The notes: generated by a model not told the origin, from the letters alone. DNA of 64,000 nucleotides from Dermatophilaceae bacterium Soc4.6 (GCA_039889245.1 JAZGVH010000002.1:682001-746000), one strand, 5' to 3'. Shown: positions 52,157 to 60,779, counted from the first letter of the stretch. Translations and numbers: made by a program.

Positions 52157-52888
52157 ATGGACACATCCAGTGGGGTCGGGGTGCTCGACAAGGCGGCCAT
52201 CGTCCTGGGAGCCCTCGAGGCCGGACCTGCCACCCTCGCCCAGCTCGTCGGAGCCACCGGCCTGGCCCGGCCGACGGCCCACCGGCTGGCCGTGGCCCTC
52301 GAGCACCACCGCCTCGTGTCCCGTGACATGCAGGGCCGCTTCGTGCTCGGACCGCGTCTCGGCGAGCTCGCCTCGGCGGCGGGCGAGGACCGGCTGCTCG
52401 CCGCCGCCGGGCCGGTGCTCGGCGCCCTGCGCGACCACACCAACGAGAGCGCCCAGCTCTTCCGCCGGCAGGGTGACCAGCGCATCTGCGTCGCGGCGGC
52501 CGAGCGCCCCATCGGGCTACGCGACTCCATACCGGTCGGGGCGAGCCTGACCATGCAGGCGGGCTCGGCCGCCCAGGTGCTCCTCGCCTGGGAGGAGCCC
52601 GACCGGCTGCACCGCGGCCTGCAGGGCGCGCGGTTCAACGCGACCGCCCTGTCGGCCGTGCGCCGCCGCGGGTGGGCCCAGAGCGTCGGTGAGCGCGAGC
52701 CGGGCGTCGCGTCGGTGTCGGCGCCGGTGCGCGGGCCCTCGGGCCGGGTCGTCGCCGCCGTGTCCATCTCCGGTCCCATCGAGCGGCTCTCCCGCCAGCC
52801 CGGCCGACTGCACGCGGCCACGGTGGTCGCCGGCGCCAACAAGCTCACCGAGGTGCTGCGCCGCTCCCACAGCGGCCTCCCCGGCTGA
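52157..52888 (+). CDS. ndgR: IclR-family transcriptional regulator (NdgR/AreB/LeuR-like)
   Basis: A 243-residue regulator of leucine and related amino-acid genes by position and similarity. ATG 52157 gives MDTSSGVGVLDKAAIVLGAL; the in-frame extension to 52115 would run through the operator. The winged helix is ATLAQLVGATGLARPTAHRL, followed by LVSRDMQGRFVLGPRLGELA. The effector domain contains GQGRICVAAAERPIG-like and SVSAPVRGPSGRVVAAVSIS blocks. TATCAG lies 3 nt before the ATG. Divergent from leuCD. Confidence 0.92.
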   Translation: MDTSSGVGVLDKAAIVLGALEAGPATLAQLVGATGLARPTAHRLAVALEHHRLVSRDMQGRFVLGPRLGELASAAGEDRLLAAAGPVLGALRDHTNESAQLFRRQGDQRICVAAAERPIGLRDSIPVGASLTMQAGSAAQVLLAWEEPDRLHRGLQGARFNATALSAVRRRGWAQSVGEREPGVASVSAPVRGPSGRVVAAVSISGPIERLSRQPGRLHAATVVAGANKLTEVLRRSHSGLPG

Positions 52889-53031
52889 CCTCAGGTGGGC
52901 CGAAGCACGACACGATTCGGTAACCACGGTGTTCCGCGACCTCTCTGGGGCAACCTCGGGGCGCAGTATGGCGTCGTGTTCGGTGAGGCCGCCCACCGAG
53001 CGGCTCCGCCCGCCCTCGAGGGAGACGACCC

Positions 53032-54171
53032 GTGACCCTGTCCCGCCCCCGCACACCGATGCTGCTCGCCGTGTCCGCGGTCACGGCGGTCGCCGTCCTC
53101 GCGCTCGGAGCGTGCGCGCCGGCCCCCGCAGCGCTCACCGCGGCCACCCCCTCGGCCACCTCGCCGACCACCGGCTCGAGCGGGCCCGGGTCGTCGACCC
53201 CGACCAGCCCGGCCTCCTCGACGACACCCTCGACGACGCCCCCAACCACGACACCGCCCCGCCCCACCGCGACGGCAACCACCGCGGCGCTCACCTCCGG
53301 GGCCAGTGGTGAGCGGGTGCGCGAGCTGCAGGCCCGCCTGGTCCAGCTGGCCTGGTTCACCGGCCCCACGACGGGTGCGTACGACGCCACCACCGTCGCC
53401 GCCGTGCGCGGCTTCCAGGACAAGCGGACCCTGCCCGCCACCGGGACGACCGACCCGGCCACGTGGGCCGCGCTCGTGGCCAGGACCCGCACCCCGACCG
53501 CCGACGAGCTGCACAACGTGCTGCGGGCCGGGCCCGCGCTGCTGAAGCAGGGGGCGACCGGAGCGGCCGTCCGCGACCTGCAGTCACGGCTCAAGCAGAT
53601 CGGCTGGTGGTCGGGCGCAGTGACCGACACCTACGGCCCGCAGACCGTCGACGCGGTCCGTCAGTTCCAGGCCAAGCGGGCCATCCCCGTCACCGGCGAG
53701 GTCGACCAGTGCACCGCCGACCGGCTGCACGGCATGACCCGCACCCCCACGAGCGACGAGCTCACCAACAACGTCCCGAAGCCGCCCACCGGGACCACCG
53801 TGGGCCTCGACCCGCGCTGCCTGACCGGACGCGTGCTGTGCATCAGCAAGGCCTCGCGCTCGCTCACCTGGGTGGTGGACGGCAGGGCCCAGCTGCGGCT
53901 CGACGTGCGCTTCGGGTCGGAGAACAACCCCACCCGTGAGGGCGTCTTCTCCGTCTTCCGCAAGAACCGCGAGTGGACCTCCACGCTCTACGGCAGCTCG
54001 ATGCCCTTCTCGATGTTCTTCAGCGGGGGCGAGGCCGTGCACTACTCGTCCGACTTCGCCGCCCGCGGCTATGCCGGCGCCTCCCACGGCTGCGTCAACG
54101 TGCGCGACTACAACGGTCTGTCGACCCTCTTCGACCTCGTGCAGGTCGGCGACACCGTGGTCGTCAGCTGA
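53032..54171 (+). CDS. L,D-transpeptidase lipoprotein with two peptidoglycan-binding domains
   Basis: A 379-residue exported protein. The N-terminal hydrophobic segment ends in a lipobox (VAVLALGACAPA), followed by a ~55-residue Ser/Thr/Pro-rich spacer. Two PG_binding_1 domains follow: GASGERVRELQARLVQLAWF (~88-150) and GATGAAVRDLQSRLKQIGWW (~165-232). The YkuD catalytic domain (~265-379) ends with the motif GASHGCVNVRDYNG, Cys354 being the nucleophile. It would cross-link peptidoglycan by 3-3 bonds. GTG 53032 start. Confidence 0.92.
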   Translation: MTLSRPRTPMLLAVSAVTAVAVLALGACAPAPAALTAATPSATSPTTGSSGPGSSTPTSPASSTTPSTTPPTTTPPRPTATATTAALTSGASGERVRELQARLVQLAWFTGPTTGAYDATTVAAVRGFQDKRTLPATGTTDPATWAALVARTRTPTADELHNVLRAGPALLKQGATGAAVRDLQSRLKQIGWWSGAVTDTYGPQTVDAVRQFQAKRAIPVTGEVDQCTADRLHGMTRTPTSDELTNNVPKPPTGTTVGLDPRCLTGRVLCISKASRSLTWVVDGRAQLRLDVRFGSENNPTREGVFSVFRKNREWTSTLYGSSMPFSMFFSGGEAVHYSSDFAARGYAGASHGCVNVRDYNGLSTLFDLVQVGDTVVVS

Positions 54172-54200
54172 CGCAGCCGCGGCACGCGAGGGGCACGCCA

Positions 54201-54986
54201 GTGGAGCCCAGCGTATGGAGCCAGTCCGGCGCGTCGGTGCGCTTCGACTGGGGCCCGACCGGGGCGCAGCGACTGGCGGTCCCCGGGGGGATCCTCGTAG
54301 TCGTCGACGTGCTGTCGTTCACGACGTCAGTGGGGGTGGCGGTCGAGCGGGGCACAGCCGTGTACCCCGCCGCGTGGCGGGACGCCTTGGCGGGTGAGCT
54401 GGCAGCTCGGGAGGAGGCGGTGCTGGCTGTCGGTCGGCGCGCGGTCTCCCGGGCGCACCCGTGGTCCCTCTCCCCGGCGAGCCTGCGGGCCGCGCCGCCG
54501 GTGACCCGCCTGGTCCTCCCGTCGCCCAACGGGTCGACCATCGCGGCCGCCGCGACGGCGGCAGGTATCGACACCGTCGTCGCCGCCTCGCTGCGCAACG
54601 CGCCCGCCGTCGGAGCATGGCTGGGCCGCGCCGTGGCGCACGACCCTCGCCCCGTCTGCGTCGTCGCCGCCGGTGAGCGGTGGCCCGACGGCTCACTGCG
54701 ACCGGCCCTCGAGGACCTTCTCGGGGCTGGTGCCGTCATCTCGGCCCTGCTGTCGGCGGCCCGAGGGCTGGTCGCCTCGCCGGAAGCCGAGGCGGCCCGT
54801 CGTCTCCACGAGGCGACCGCGGACCCGGCTGCGGCCGTGCGCGGCTGTGCGTCCGGCGTCGAGCTGATGAGCTCCGGGTTCGCCGCCGACGTCGAGGTGG
54901 CTGTCGAGGTCGGCACGAGCACCGCCGTCCCCGTCCTGTCCGACGGTGCCTTCCGCGCTGCCCCCGCCCTCGCCCCGTCCTCCTGA
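54201..54986 (+). CDS. ComB-like 2-phosphosulfolactate phosphatase family protein
   Basis: A 261-residue protein from GTG 54201 (GAGGGG upstream). The segment GGILVVVDVLSFTTSVGVAV is the characteristic start of ComB-type phosphatases. LVLPSPNGSTIAAAATAAG and VVAASLRNAPAVGAWLG follow, then VCVVAAGERWPDGSLRPALE (the metal-binding GERW) and the C-terminal ASGVELMSSGFAADVEVAVE. In methanogens the enzyme acts in coenzyme M synthesis; in actinobacteria the substrate is not established. A short hairpin follows. Confidence 0.88.
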   Translation: MEPSVWSQSGASVRFDWGPTGAQRLAVPGGILVVVDVLSFTTSVGVAVERGTAVYPAAWRDALAGELAAREEAVLAVGRRAVSRAHPWSLSPASLRAAPPVTRLVLPSPNGSTIAAAATAAGIDTVVAASLRNAPAVGAWLGRAVAHDPRPVCVVAAGERWPDGSLRPALEDLLGAGAVISALLSAARGLVASPEAEAARRLHEATADPAAAVRGCASGVELMSSGFAADVEVAVEVGTSTAVPVLSDGAFRAAPALAPSS

Positions 54987-54997
54987 CCGACCGGCTT

Positions 54998-55020
54998 CCC
55001 TCCCACTTGTTGCGGGAGGG
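54998..55020. terminator. Short hairpin between converging genes
   Basis: CCCTCCC (54998-55004) pairs with GGGAGGG (55014-55020) around a 9-nt AT-rich loop. It lies between the ComB-like stop and the DUF4188 stop. Confidence 0.5.
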
Positions 55021-55037
55021 GCGGGGCTGGGGCGGGG

Positions 55038-55538
55038 CTAGGGCGTCAGTGCGGCGTGCTTCCGGCGGCTGCCCTCGATCGGCACGGAGGTCGTGGCGCT
55101 GGCCAGCCCGGTGAGCGGCATCCCGACGTAGACGCTCTCGTGCCCGCCGGCGGGCACGGCATACGTCTCGTGCCAGATGCCGACGGCGTCGGCCGCCCTA
55201 CGAGCGCGGGTGTTGAAGGCCGTCCAGGCGGAGCGGTGGGCGTGGCTGGTGGACGCGGCGTACGCGTAGATGTCGGCGGTGCTGCGCCAGTACTGCACCG
55301 TCGTGACGCCCTTGCCCCCGATGAGCGTGCGCGCCTCGAGGAAGCCGAGGTCCTCACCCCCGCCGCTGGCTGCGGTCGCCTTGGCCCGGTAGAGCTCGGT
55401 GAGCATCCGCGGCATCGCGAGGAAGACCGGGAGCCACTGGTCGACCCGGTGGAGGCGGTTGACGCGCACGCCGATGAGGAAGACGGCGATCTCGCCGTCG
55501 TGGTCGTGGGTCGTGCGACCGCCCTGGATGCGGACCAT
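55038..55538 (-). CDS. DUF4188 domain protein
   Basis: 166 residues from ATG 55538 (AGGAGAAGGCC upstream); a frame extension to 55670 would cross the operator palindrome. The family pattern includes RTTHDHDGEIAVFLIGVRVN, RVDQWLPVFLAMPRMLTELY, GFLEARTLIGGKGVTTVQYW and VGIWHETYAVPAGGHESVYV. It resembles a ferredoxin-like monooxygenase fold. Function unknown. It is divergent from fgd, with an AT-rich palindrome in the gap that probably controls it. Confidence 0.85.
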   Translation of the reverse strand: MVRIQGGRTTHDHDGEIAVFLIGVRVNRLHRVDQWLPVFLAMPRMLTELYRAKATAASGGGEDLGFLEARTLIGGKGVTTVQYWRSTADIYAYAASTSHAHRSAWTAFNTRARRAADAVGIWHETYAVPAGGHESVYVGMPLTGLASATTSVPIEGSRRKHAALTP

Positions 55539-55578
55539 GGCCTTCTCCTGACTGCTGGATAGCGGAACTCCCCAATAA

Positions 55579-55597
55579 TGGATAGTTTTACTATCCA
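55579..55597. promoter_or_regulatory. AT-rich perfect palindrome upstream of the DUF4188 gene
   Basis: TGGATAG (55579-55585) and CTATCCA (55591-55597) are exact inverted repeats around TTTTA. AT richness is striking in this genome. It lies 41 nt before ATG 55538 and ~50 nt before fgd, in the divergent promoter region. The regulator gene is not adjacent. Confidence 0.6.
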
Positions 55598-55634
55598 ATG
55601 TCAAGGGCGTGCGCCGGCGGGACGGCCGCAGGCA

Positions 55635-55640
55635 TAGGCT
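55635..55640 (+). promoter_or_regulatory. Candidate -10 box (TAGGCT) of leaderless fgd promoter
   Basis: TAGGCT ends 7 nt before ATG 55648 with no ribosome binding site between. Confidence 0.5.
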
Positions 55641-55647
55641 CGTCGCC

Positions 55648-56664
55648 ATGGCGCTCAGGATCGGATACAAGGCATCGGCGGAGCAGTTCGCCCCCCGACA
55701 GCTGCTCGACTACGCGGTCCTCGCCGAGGAGGTCGGTCTCGACAGCGTGATGATCTCCGACCACTTCCAGCCCTGGCGCCACCACGGCGGTCACGCGCCG
55801 TTCTCGCTCGCCTGGCTGGCGGCGGTCGGTGAGCGCACCGAGCGGGTGCAGCTCGGCACCTCGGTCATGACCCCGACCTTCCGCTACAACCCCGCCGTCG
55901 TCGCCCAGGCCTTCGGCACCCTCGGGTCGCTCTACCCGGGGCGCGTCATGCTCGGCGTCGGCTCGGGCGAGGCGCTCAACGAGGTGGTCGTCGGCTCGGT
56001 CGACGAGGAGGACGGCTGGCCGGAGTTCAAGGAGCGGTTCGCGCGGCTGCGCGAGTCGGTGGCGCTGATGAAGCAGCTGTGGACGCAGGACCGAGTCACC
56101 TTCGAGGGCGACTACTACTCGACCAAGGACGCGACGGTCTACGACAAGCCCGAGCAGCCGGTGCCCGTCTACGTCGCCGCCGGCGGGCCCCTGGTGGCGC
56201 GGTATGCCGGTCGCGCCGGCGACGGCTTCATCTGCACCTCGGGCAAGGGCGCCGAGCTCTACACCGACAAGCTCCTCCCGGCCGTCGACGAGGGCCTGAC
56301 GAAGTCGGGCCGCACCCGCGACGACATCGACAAGATGATCGAGATCAAGCTCTCGTGGGACCCCGACAAGGAGAAGGCGGTGGAGAACTGCCGCTTCTGG
56401 GCGGCCCTGTCCCTGACCGCGGAGCAGAAGCACGGCACGAGCGACCCGCTCGAGATGGAGCGCCTCGGCGACGAGCTGTCCGATGAGCAGGTGGCCAGCC
56501 GCTGGATCGTCTCCGACGACCCCGACGAGGTCGTCGCCGCGGTCAAGGACTACGTCGACTGGGGCTTCGACCACCTCGTCTTCCATGGCCCGGGGCACGA
56601 CCAGGAGCGATTCCTGCGCACCTTCGGCGAGCGGGTGCTCCCCGGCCTGCGCGCGCTCGCCTGA
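55648..56664 (+). CDS. fgd: F420-dependent glucose-6-phosphate dehydrogenase
   Basis: A 338-residue luciferase-fold enzyme that oxidises glucose 6-phosphate and reduces coenzyme F420. ATG 55648 gives [20 protein letters not shown], matching mycobacterial Fgd1. Other near-identical blocks are [60 protein letters not shown] and [17 protein letters not shown]. The Asp/His pair in SDHF and the Trp-Arg loop fit the substrate site. cofC (46764) shows the cell makes F420. Confidence 0.95.
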   Translation: MALRIGYKASAEQFAPRQLLDYAVLAEEVGLDSVMISDHFQPWRHHGGHAPFSLAWLAAVGERTERVQLGTSVMTPTFRYNPAVVAQAFGTLGSLYPGRVMLGVGSGEALNEVVVGSVDEEDGWPEFKERFARLRESVALMKQLWTQDRVTFEGDYYSTKDATVYDKPEQPVPVYVAAGGPLVARYAGRAGDGFICTSGKGAELYTDKLLPAVDEGLTKSGRTRDDIDKMIEIKLSWDPDKEKAVENCRFWAALSLTAEQKHGTSDPLEMERLGDELSDEQVASRWIVSDDPDEVVAAVKDYVDWGFDHLVFHGPGHDQERFLRTFGERVLPGLRALA

Positions 56665-56683
56665 GCGACAAGCTCTCTGTCCC

Positions 56684-57469
56684 ATGGCTCTTCACGTCGT
56701 CAGCGACCCCCACGGTCACCGTGACGAGCTCGCCCATGCCCTGCGAGAGGCGTGGCTGCTCGACGCCGACGAGCGCTGGGCCGGCGGCACCGACCAGCTG
56801 TGGGTGCTGGGTGACTTCTTCGACCGCGGGCCCGATGGCGTCGGGGCGGTCGAGCTGGTCATGCGGCTGCAGCGCGAGGCCGCCGAGGTCGGCGGTCACG
56901 TCGGCGCGGTGCTGGGCAACCACGAGGTCCTGGCTCTCGGGACCCACCGCTTCGGCGAGACGCCGGCCGGCCGCTACAGCGGGTCGAGCTTCGCCGCGAG
57001 CTGGGTGCTCAACGGCGGGCTGGCGCACGACCAGGACCGCCTGACCGACGACCACCTCGCGTGGATCGCCGCCCTGCCGGCCGTCGCCGTGGTCGACGGC
57101 TGGCTGCTCCTGCACTCCGACACCACGGGATACCTCACCTGGGGAGGCTCGGTCGACGACGTCAACGCCGCCGTCGCCGCCGCGCTCGCCGGCGGGGTCG
57201 ACGACGTGTGGGCCGTCTGGGCCGACCTCACCGATCGCTACGCCTTCAGCGGCCGACGCGGGCAGCGCGCGGCGGCCCGGGTGCTCGCCCAGCTCGGCGG
57301 CGAGCGCATCGTCCACGGCCACAGCATCGTCGCGACGCTCCAGCCCGGGCACCCCGACCCCGCCACCACCACCGGCCCCCTGTCGTATGCCGGGGGGCTG
57401 GCTCTCGCGGTCGACGGCGGCCTCTACGCCGGTGGCCCGCTGCTCGTCGTGCCGCTGACCGGTCGCTGA
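56684..57469 (+). CDS. Metallophosphoesterase (calcineurin-like)
   Basis: A 261-residue phosphoesterase from ATG 56684. The dinuclear metal motifs are present in order: VVSDPHGH (D-x-H), VLGDFFDRGPDGVGAV, VLGNHEVLALG (GNHE), LLLHSDTTG and IVHGHSIVATL (GHxH-like). No signal peptide. It follows fgd by 19 nt, but a functional link is not evident. Its 3' end overlaps, in antisense, the last 46 nt of the convergent unknown gene at 57424. Confidence 0.9.
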   Translation: MALHVVSDPHGHRDELAHALREAWLLDADERWAGGTDQLWVLGDFFDRGPDGVGAVELVMRLQREAAEVGGHVGAVLGNHEVLALGTHRFGETPAGRYSGSSFAASWVLNGGLAHDQDRLTDDHLAWIAALPAVAVVDGWLLLHSDTTGYLTWGGSVDDVNAAVAAALAGGVDDVWAVWADLTDRYAFSGRRGQRAAARVLAQLGGERIVHGHSIVATLQPGHPDPATTTGPLSYAGGLALAVDGGLYAGGPLLVVPLTGR

Positions 57470-57840
57470 GCCCCCGGACCGCACGGGGCACCGGCGAGGA
57501 AGCGCTGGTAGGTCGTCGCGGCGACGAGCTCCGCGACCGGGTCGAGCAGGGCCTGCAGGTCTGCGCCCTCGAGACGCTCGACGAAGGCCCGCACGTCGAG
57601 CACGGGGTTGCCGAGCAGGGCGTCACCCCGGTCGAGGAGCGTCAGCGACCCGGCCCGCGCGTCGCCGACACCGTCGGCCGCGAGCTGGATGGTGTGGCCG
57701 ACCAGCGCAGACTGGACGGCCACCCAGCGCTCGAGCGCCCGCCGCTGCACCCCTGCCAGGCCACCGTTCCCGTGTCCGCTGCCGGGAGGTCGTGCCCGCT
57801 CGATCGCGACGACCTCCACGTGGGCCGCCCGACGACTCAT
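57424..57840 (-). CDS. Unknown 138-residue protein, last gene of the oxoamine synthase operon
   Basis: ATG 57840 overlaps the stop of the NTF2-like gene (ATGA). The central part is mostly helical: ALERWVAVQSALVGHTIQLA and GDARAGSLTLLDRGDALLGN, then AFVERLEGADLQALLDPVAE. The final ~20 residues (PCGPGAQRPVSGTTSSGPPA) look disordered and lie antisense to the metallophosphoesterase 3' end, so the stop may be a read-through into non-conserved sequence. No family recognised. Coupling supports a real gene. Confidence 0.6.
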   Translation of the reverse strand: MSRRAAHVEVVAIERARPPGSGHGNGGLAGVQRRALERWVAVQSALVGHTIQLAADGVGDARAGSLTLLDRGDALLGNPVLDVRAFVERLEGADLQALLDPVAELVAATTYQRFLAGAPCGPGAQRPVSGTTSSGPPA

Positions 57841-58247
57841 CCCACCAGGTCTGCACCGGTCGCGGTGGGCTCTGAGCCGACGAGCATCAGCCAGCGCCAG
57901 CGCGCCTGCTCGTAGGCGAGCACCCCGGTCAGTCGGTACGGGAATGTTTCGGTGGTCCCGTCGTCACCGATCTGGGTGCCTTCACCCTCGGCGAGCAGCC
58001 AGACCGTCCCACGACGATCGTCGAAGATCAGGTCACTGAACTCGAAGGCGTAGGCCATGGGGCGGCTGAGCAGGTCGGAGAGAAGGCGCCGAACCTCGCG
58101 TGGACCGGTGGCCCTCTCGCCCGACTCGGAACCGGCGTACGTGACCGCGTTGGTGGCGCTGAACAGGTCGGTCAGCGCTGGTAGGTCCCGGGTCTCGAAG
58201 GCGGTGGACAGCTGTCGCAGCAGGTCCCGCAACACGGCCTCCCTCAT
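57837..58247 (-). CDS. NTF2-like / SnoaL-like fold protein
   Basis: 136 residues from ATG 58247 (overlapping the MFS stop, ATGA). The pattern VLRDLLRQLSTAFETRDLPA LTDLFSATNAVTYAG with later RGTVWLLAEGEGTQIGDDGT and YRLTGVLAYEQARWRWLMLV fits the cone-shaped NTF2-like fold, which often binds or isomerises small hydrophobic molecules. The specific role is unknown, but the gene is translationally coupled on both sides. Confidence 0.78.
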   Translation of the reverse strand: MREAVLRDLLRQLSTAFETRDLPALTDLFSATNAVTYAGSESGERATGPREVRRLLSDLLSRPMAYAFEFSDLIFDDRRGTVWLLAEGEGTQIGDDGTTETFPYRLTGVLAYEQARWRWLMLVGSEPTATGADLVG

Positions 58248-59536
58248 GTCGGCTGACCCTCCAGCGAAGCGTGCCGACTCTGCGACAGCGCCCCGTCGGC
58301 CTCGTTCATGCGCGGCAGGAACAGGGCGCTCAGGGTCACTGCCGCCCCCAGCAGGCCGGCCGCCACGAACGTCCCCCGGACGCCGATCACGGCCGCGACG
58401 GGGGCCGTCAGCGCATAGGAGACCGGGAGTCCGGCGATGGAGACGAACCAGTCCAGGCTGGAGACGCGTCCGAGCATCTCCGCGGGAACGAGGCGCTGCT
58501 TCGTGGTGGCCCAGGCCACCGTGCCGGCGGCCTCGAGCCCGTTGATCAGCAGCGAGACGACCATGAGCTGCCACCCGTCCGTGGCCAGTCCGTACCCGGC
58601 CACAGCCAAGGTGGCGCAGGTCCAGCACAGGTACATGAACGTGAGCTGTCGGCGCGGCAGGCCCACCTGGCCGACGACCAACGCCGCAGCGATCGCCCCC
58701 ACGCCGCCGGCGCCGAGGATGACGCCGAGCTTGCGGGAGCTGCCGTGCAGCTCCTCGCGCACCAGGTAGGGCAGCAGGACCTCGGTGGGACCGATGAACA
58801 ACAGGTAGGCAGCCGTGGCCGAGGCGAGGGTTCCCCACAGCCACGGTTGGCTGCGGACGAAGCGCACGCCGGCCAGGGCGTCCGCCCACAGGGAGGGCTC
58901 GTGGCCGGAGCCAGAGGAGCCTCTGGCTGACGCCCCGGCCGTCATCCGCACGACGCACAGGGCGGAGACGAGGAAGGTCACGGCGTCGAAGAGGAAGGCG
59001 ACACCCGCGCCGTGGACGGCGATCAGCACCCCCCCGAGCGCCGGACCGCCCAACCGGAGCATGGCCGGTCGGAGGAACTGGTCGAGGGCGTTGGCCTGCT
59101 GGAGGTCCTCGTCGGGCACCAGGTCCGGGATGATGGCGTCGAAGGCAGGGGCAGCGACTCCGGCTCCGAGCCCGTAGACGACGCTGAGGACGGCGAGGTG
59201 CCACATGCGGGCCTGGCCAGACAGGACGACGACCGCCACCACGAGCACCACGACGAACCGCACGAGGTCAGCGCCGAGCAGGATCCGCCGGCGGTCGACC
59301 CGGTCGCTGAGGATTCCGCTCCCGAGGAGCGCCAACAGCTGGGGCACGGTCGCGCACACCCCGAGTAGCGCCAAGCCCGCTGGTCGCGGAGAGAGGGTGT
59401 ATGCCTGCCAGGCCAGCGCGATCAGGTAGACCCCGTCACCCGCGAGCGACGCGCTGGCCCCGGCCCACAGCAGCCGGAAGTCCCGGTGCCGCAGCGGTGC
59501 CAGCAGTGGGGTGGCGCGGACGGAGACCTCAGTCAT
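58244..59536 (-). CDS. Major facilitator superfamily transporter (exporter type)
   Basis: A 430-residue membrane protein with about 12 helices. The N-terminus PLRHRDFRLLWAGASASLAG is typical of DHA-type/enterobactin-exporter-like MFS proteins. Signature between helices 2 and 3: GILSDRVDRRRILLGADLVR. The loop IPDLVPDEDLQQANALDQFL and LVPAEMLGRVSSLDWF also fit exporters of this group. The ATG start overlaps the oxoamine synthase stop by 8 nt, suggesting it exports that enzyme's product. Confidence 0.92.
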   Translation of the reverse strand: MTEVSVRATPLLAPLRHRDFRLLWAGASASLAGDGVYLIALAWQAYTLSPRPAGLALLGVCATVPQLLALLGSGILSDRVDRRRILLGADLVRFVVVLVVAVVVLSGQARMWHLAVLSVVYGLGAGVAAPAFDAIIPDLVPDEDLQQANALDQFLRPAMLRLGGPALGGVLIAVHGAGVAFLFDAVTFLVSALCVVRMTAGASARGSSGSGHEPSLWADALAGVRFVRSQPWLWGTLASATAAYLLFIGPTEVLLPYLVREELHGSSRKLGVILGAGGVGAIAAALVVGQVGLPRRQLTFMYLCWTCATLAVAGYGLATDGWQLMVVSLLINGLEAAGTVAWATTKQRLVPAEMLGRVSSLDWFVSIAGLPVSYALTAPVAAVIGVRGTFVAAGLLGAAVTLSALFLPRMNEADGALSQSRHASLEGQPT

Positions 59537-60779
59537 CGTGGTGCTGGAGCTCGAACCGATCGCACAGCTCGTGAAGCGTGGCGCACAGCTCCTCGATCTC
59601 GTCGTCGCCGTTGGCCGCGGTGACCTGCACCCGGAAGCCGACCTCTGCGCGGGGCACCAGCGGGTACGCCGCGAGGGTGACGTAGATGCCCGCGTCGAAG
59701 AGGAACTGGCCCACCGCGTCGATGTCGTCGGAGTTCTTCAGCGGCAGCTCGATGATCGGCAGACCGGAGGTGTTGGGCGTCGCCAGGTCGAGCTCCGAGA
59801 CGGTCGTGAGGACCCGGGCGGTCTTGCGGTGGAGCGACGCCCTGATGCTGTCCCCGCGGGAGGCGTTGACGTCGAGACCGGACAGCACCGTGGCCAGCGA
59901 CGCGACCGGCGACGGACCGGAGAACAGGTAGGGAGCTGCCGCGACCTTGAGGTGGTCCTTGAGCCAGGTCGGCAAGGCGATGAACGCCATGAGCGAGGAG
60001 TACGCCTTGGAGAACCCACCGACCAGCACGATGTCGTCGTACGTCTCGCCCGCGTGCCTGACGATCGAGTTGCCCCTGCTGCCGTACGGGCTGGACTCGG
60101 TGTCGGTCCGCTCACCGATGACACCGAAGCCGTGCGCGTCGTCGACGTAGAGCAGCGCACCGTAGGTGCGGGCAACCGCAGCCAGTCCAACCAGGTCGGG
60201 GGCGTTACCGGTCATGCTGTTGACCCCGTCCGTGCAGATCAGCTTCGTCCCCCCCGTGGGCGCGGCCCGCAGCAACGCCTCGAGAGCAGCGACATCGCCG
60301 GTCGGGAATCGTCGGACCGTGGCGCCGTTTCCCCTGGCGACCATGCATCCGTCGTAGATCGTCCGGTGGGCCTGTCCGTCGAGGAAGACCTGTCCCCGTC
60401 CTGCGATGGCGGGGATCACTGACATGTGGATGTGGGTGATGGTAGGCAGCGCGAGGGTGTCCTCGGCCCCGAGGAGCTCGGTGAGGCGGTCCTCGATGTC
60501 GATGTACGGCCGCGGGTTGCCGAGCAGCCGCGACCAGCTGGGGTGGGTTCCCCACTGCCGGATGCTCTCGTCGACGGAGTCGATGATCTCGGGCTCGAGG
60601 TCGAAGCCGAGGTAGTTGCACGACGCGAAGTCGGCCAGCCAGTGGTCATCGACCCGGATCCGTCGGCCCTTGACCTCCTCGATCACCGCGTCGAACATGG
60701 GCGACGAGCTCCTCAGTCGCTGCAGGTCGGACCACTTGGCGTCCTGGAGGGGGCGGAAGGCCGGGTTGCTGATCGACAT
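59529..60779 (-). CDS. Alpha-oxoamine synthase family PLP enzyme (KBL/BioF/CqsA-like)
   Basis: A 416-residue fold-type I PLP enzyme of the group that condenses an acyl-CoA with an amino acid. Features: LADFASCNYLGFDLEPEIID, the substrate loop GTHPSWSRLLGNPRPYIDIE (instead of the GSGGSR of BioF/KBL), and VFLDGQAHRTIYDGCMVARG. Then come LLYVDDAHGFGVIGE (PLP ring contact Asp-Ala-His) and PLP lysine Lys258 in LVGGFSKAYSSLMAF. It resembles signal-molecule synthases such as CqsA/LqsA as much as biosynthetic KBL. No other biotin or haem gene is near. First gene of a four-gene operon. Confidence 0.85.
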   Translation of the reverse strand: MSISNPAFRPLQDAKWSDLQRLRSSSPMFDAVIEEVKGRRIRVDDHWLADFASCNYLGFDLEPEIIDSVDESIRQWGTHPSWSRLLGNPRPYIDIEDRLTELLGAEDTLALPTITHIHMSVIPAIAGRGQVFLDGQAHRTIYDGCMVARGNGATVRRFPTGDVAALEALLRAAPTGGTKLICTDGVNSMTGNAPDLVGLAAVARTYGALLYVDDAHGFGVIGERTDTESSPYGSRGNSIVRHAGETYDDIVLVGGFSKAYSSLMAFIALPTWLKDHLKVAAAPYLFSGPSPVASLATVLSGLDVNASRGDSIRASLHRKTARVLTTVSELDLATPNTSGLPIIELPLKNSDDIDAVGQFLFDAGIYVTLAAYPLVPRAEVGFRVQVTAANGDDEIEELCATLHELCDRFELQHHDD

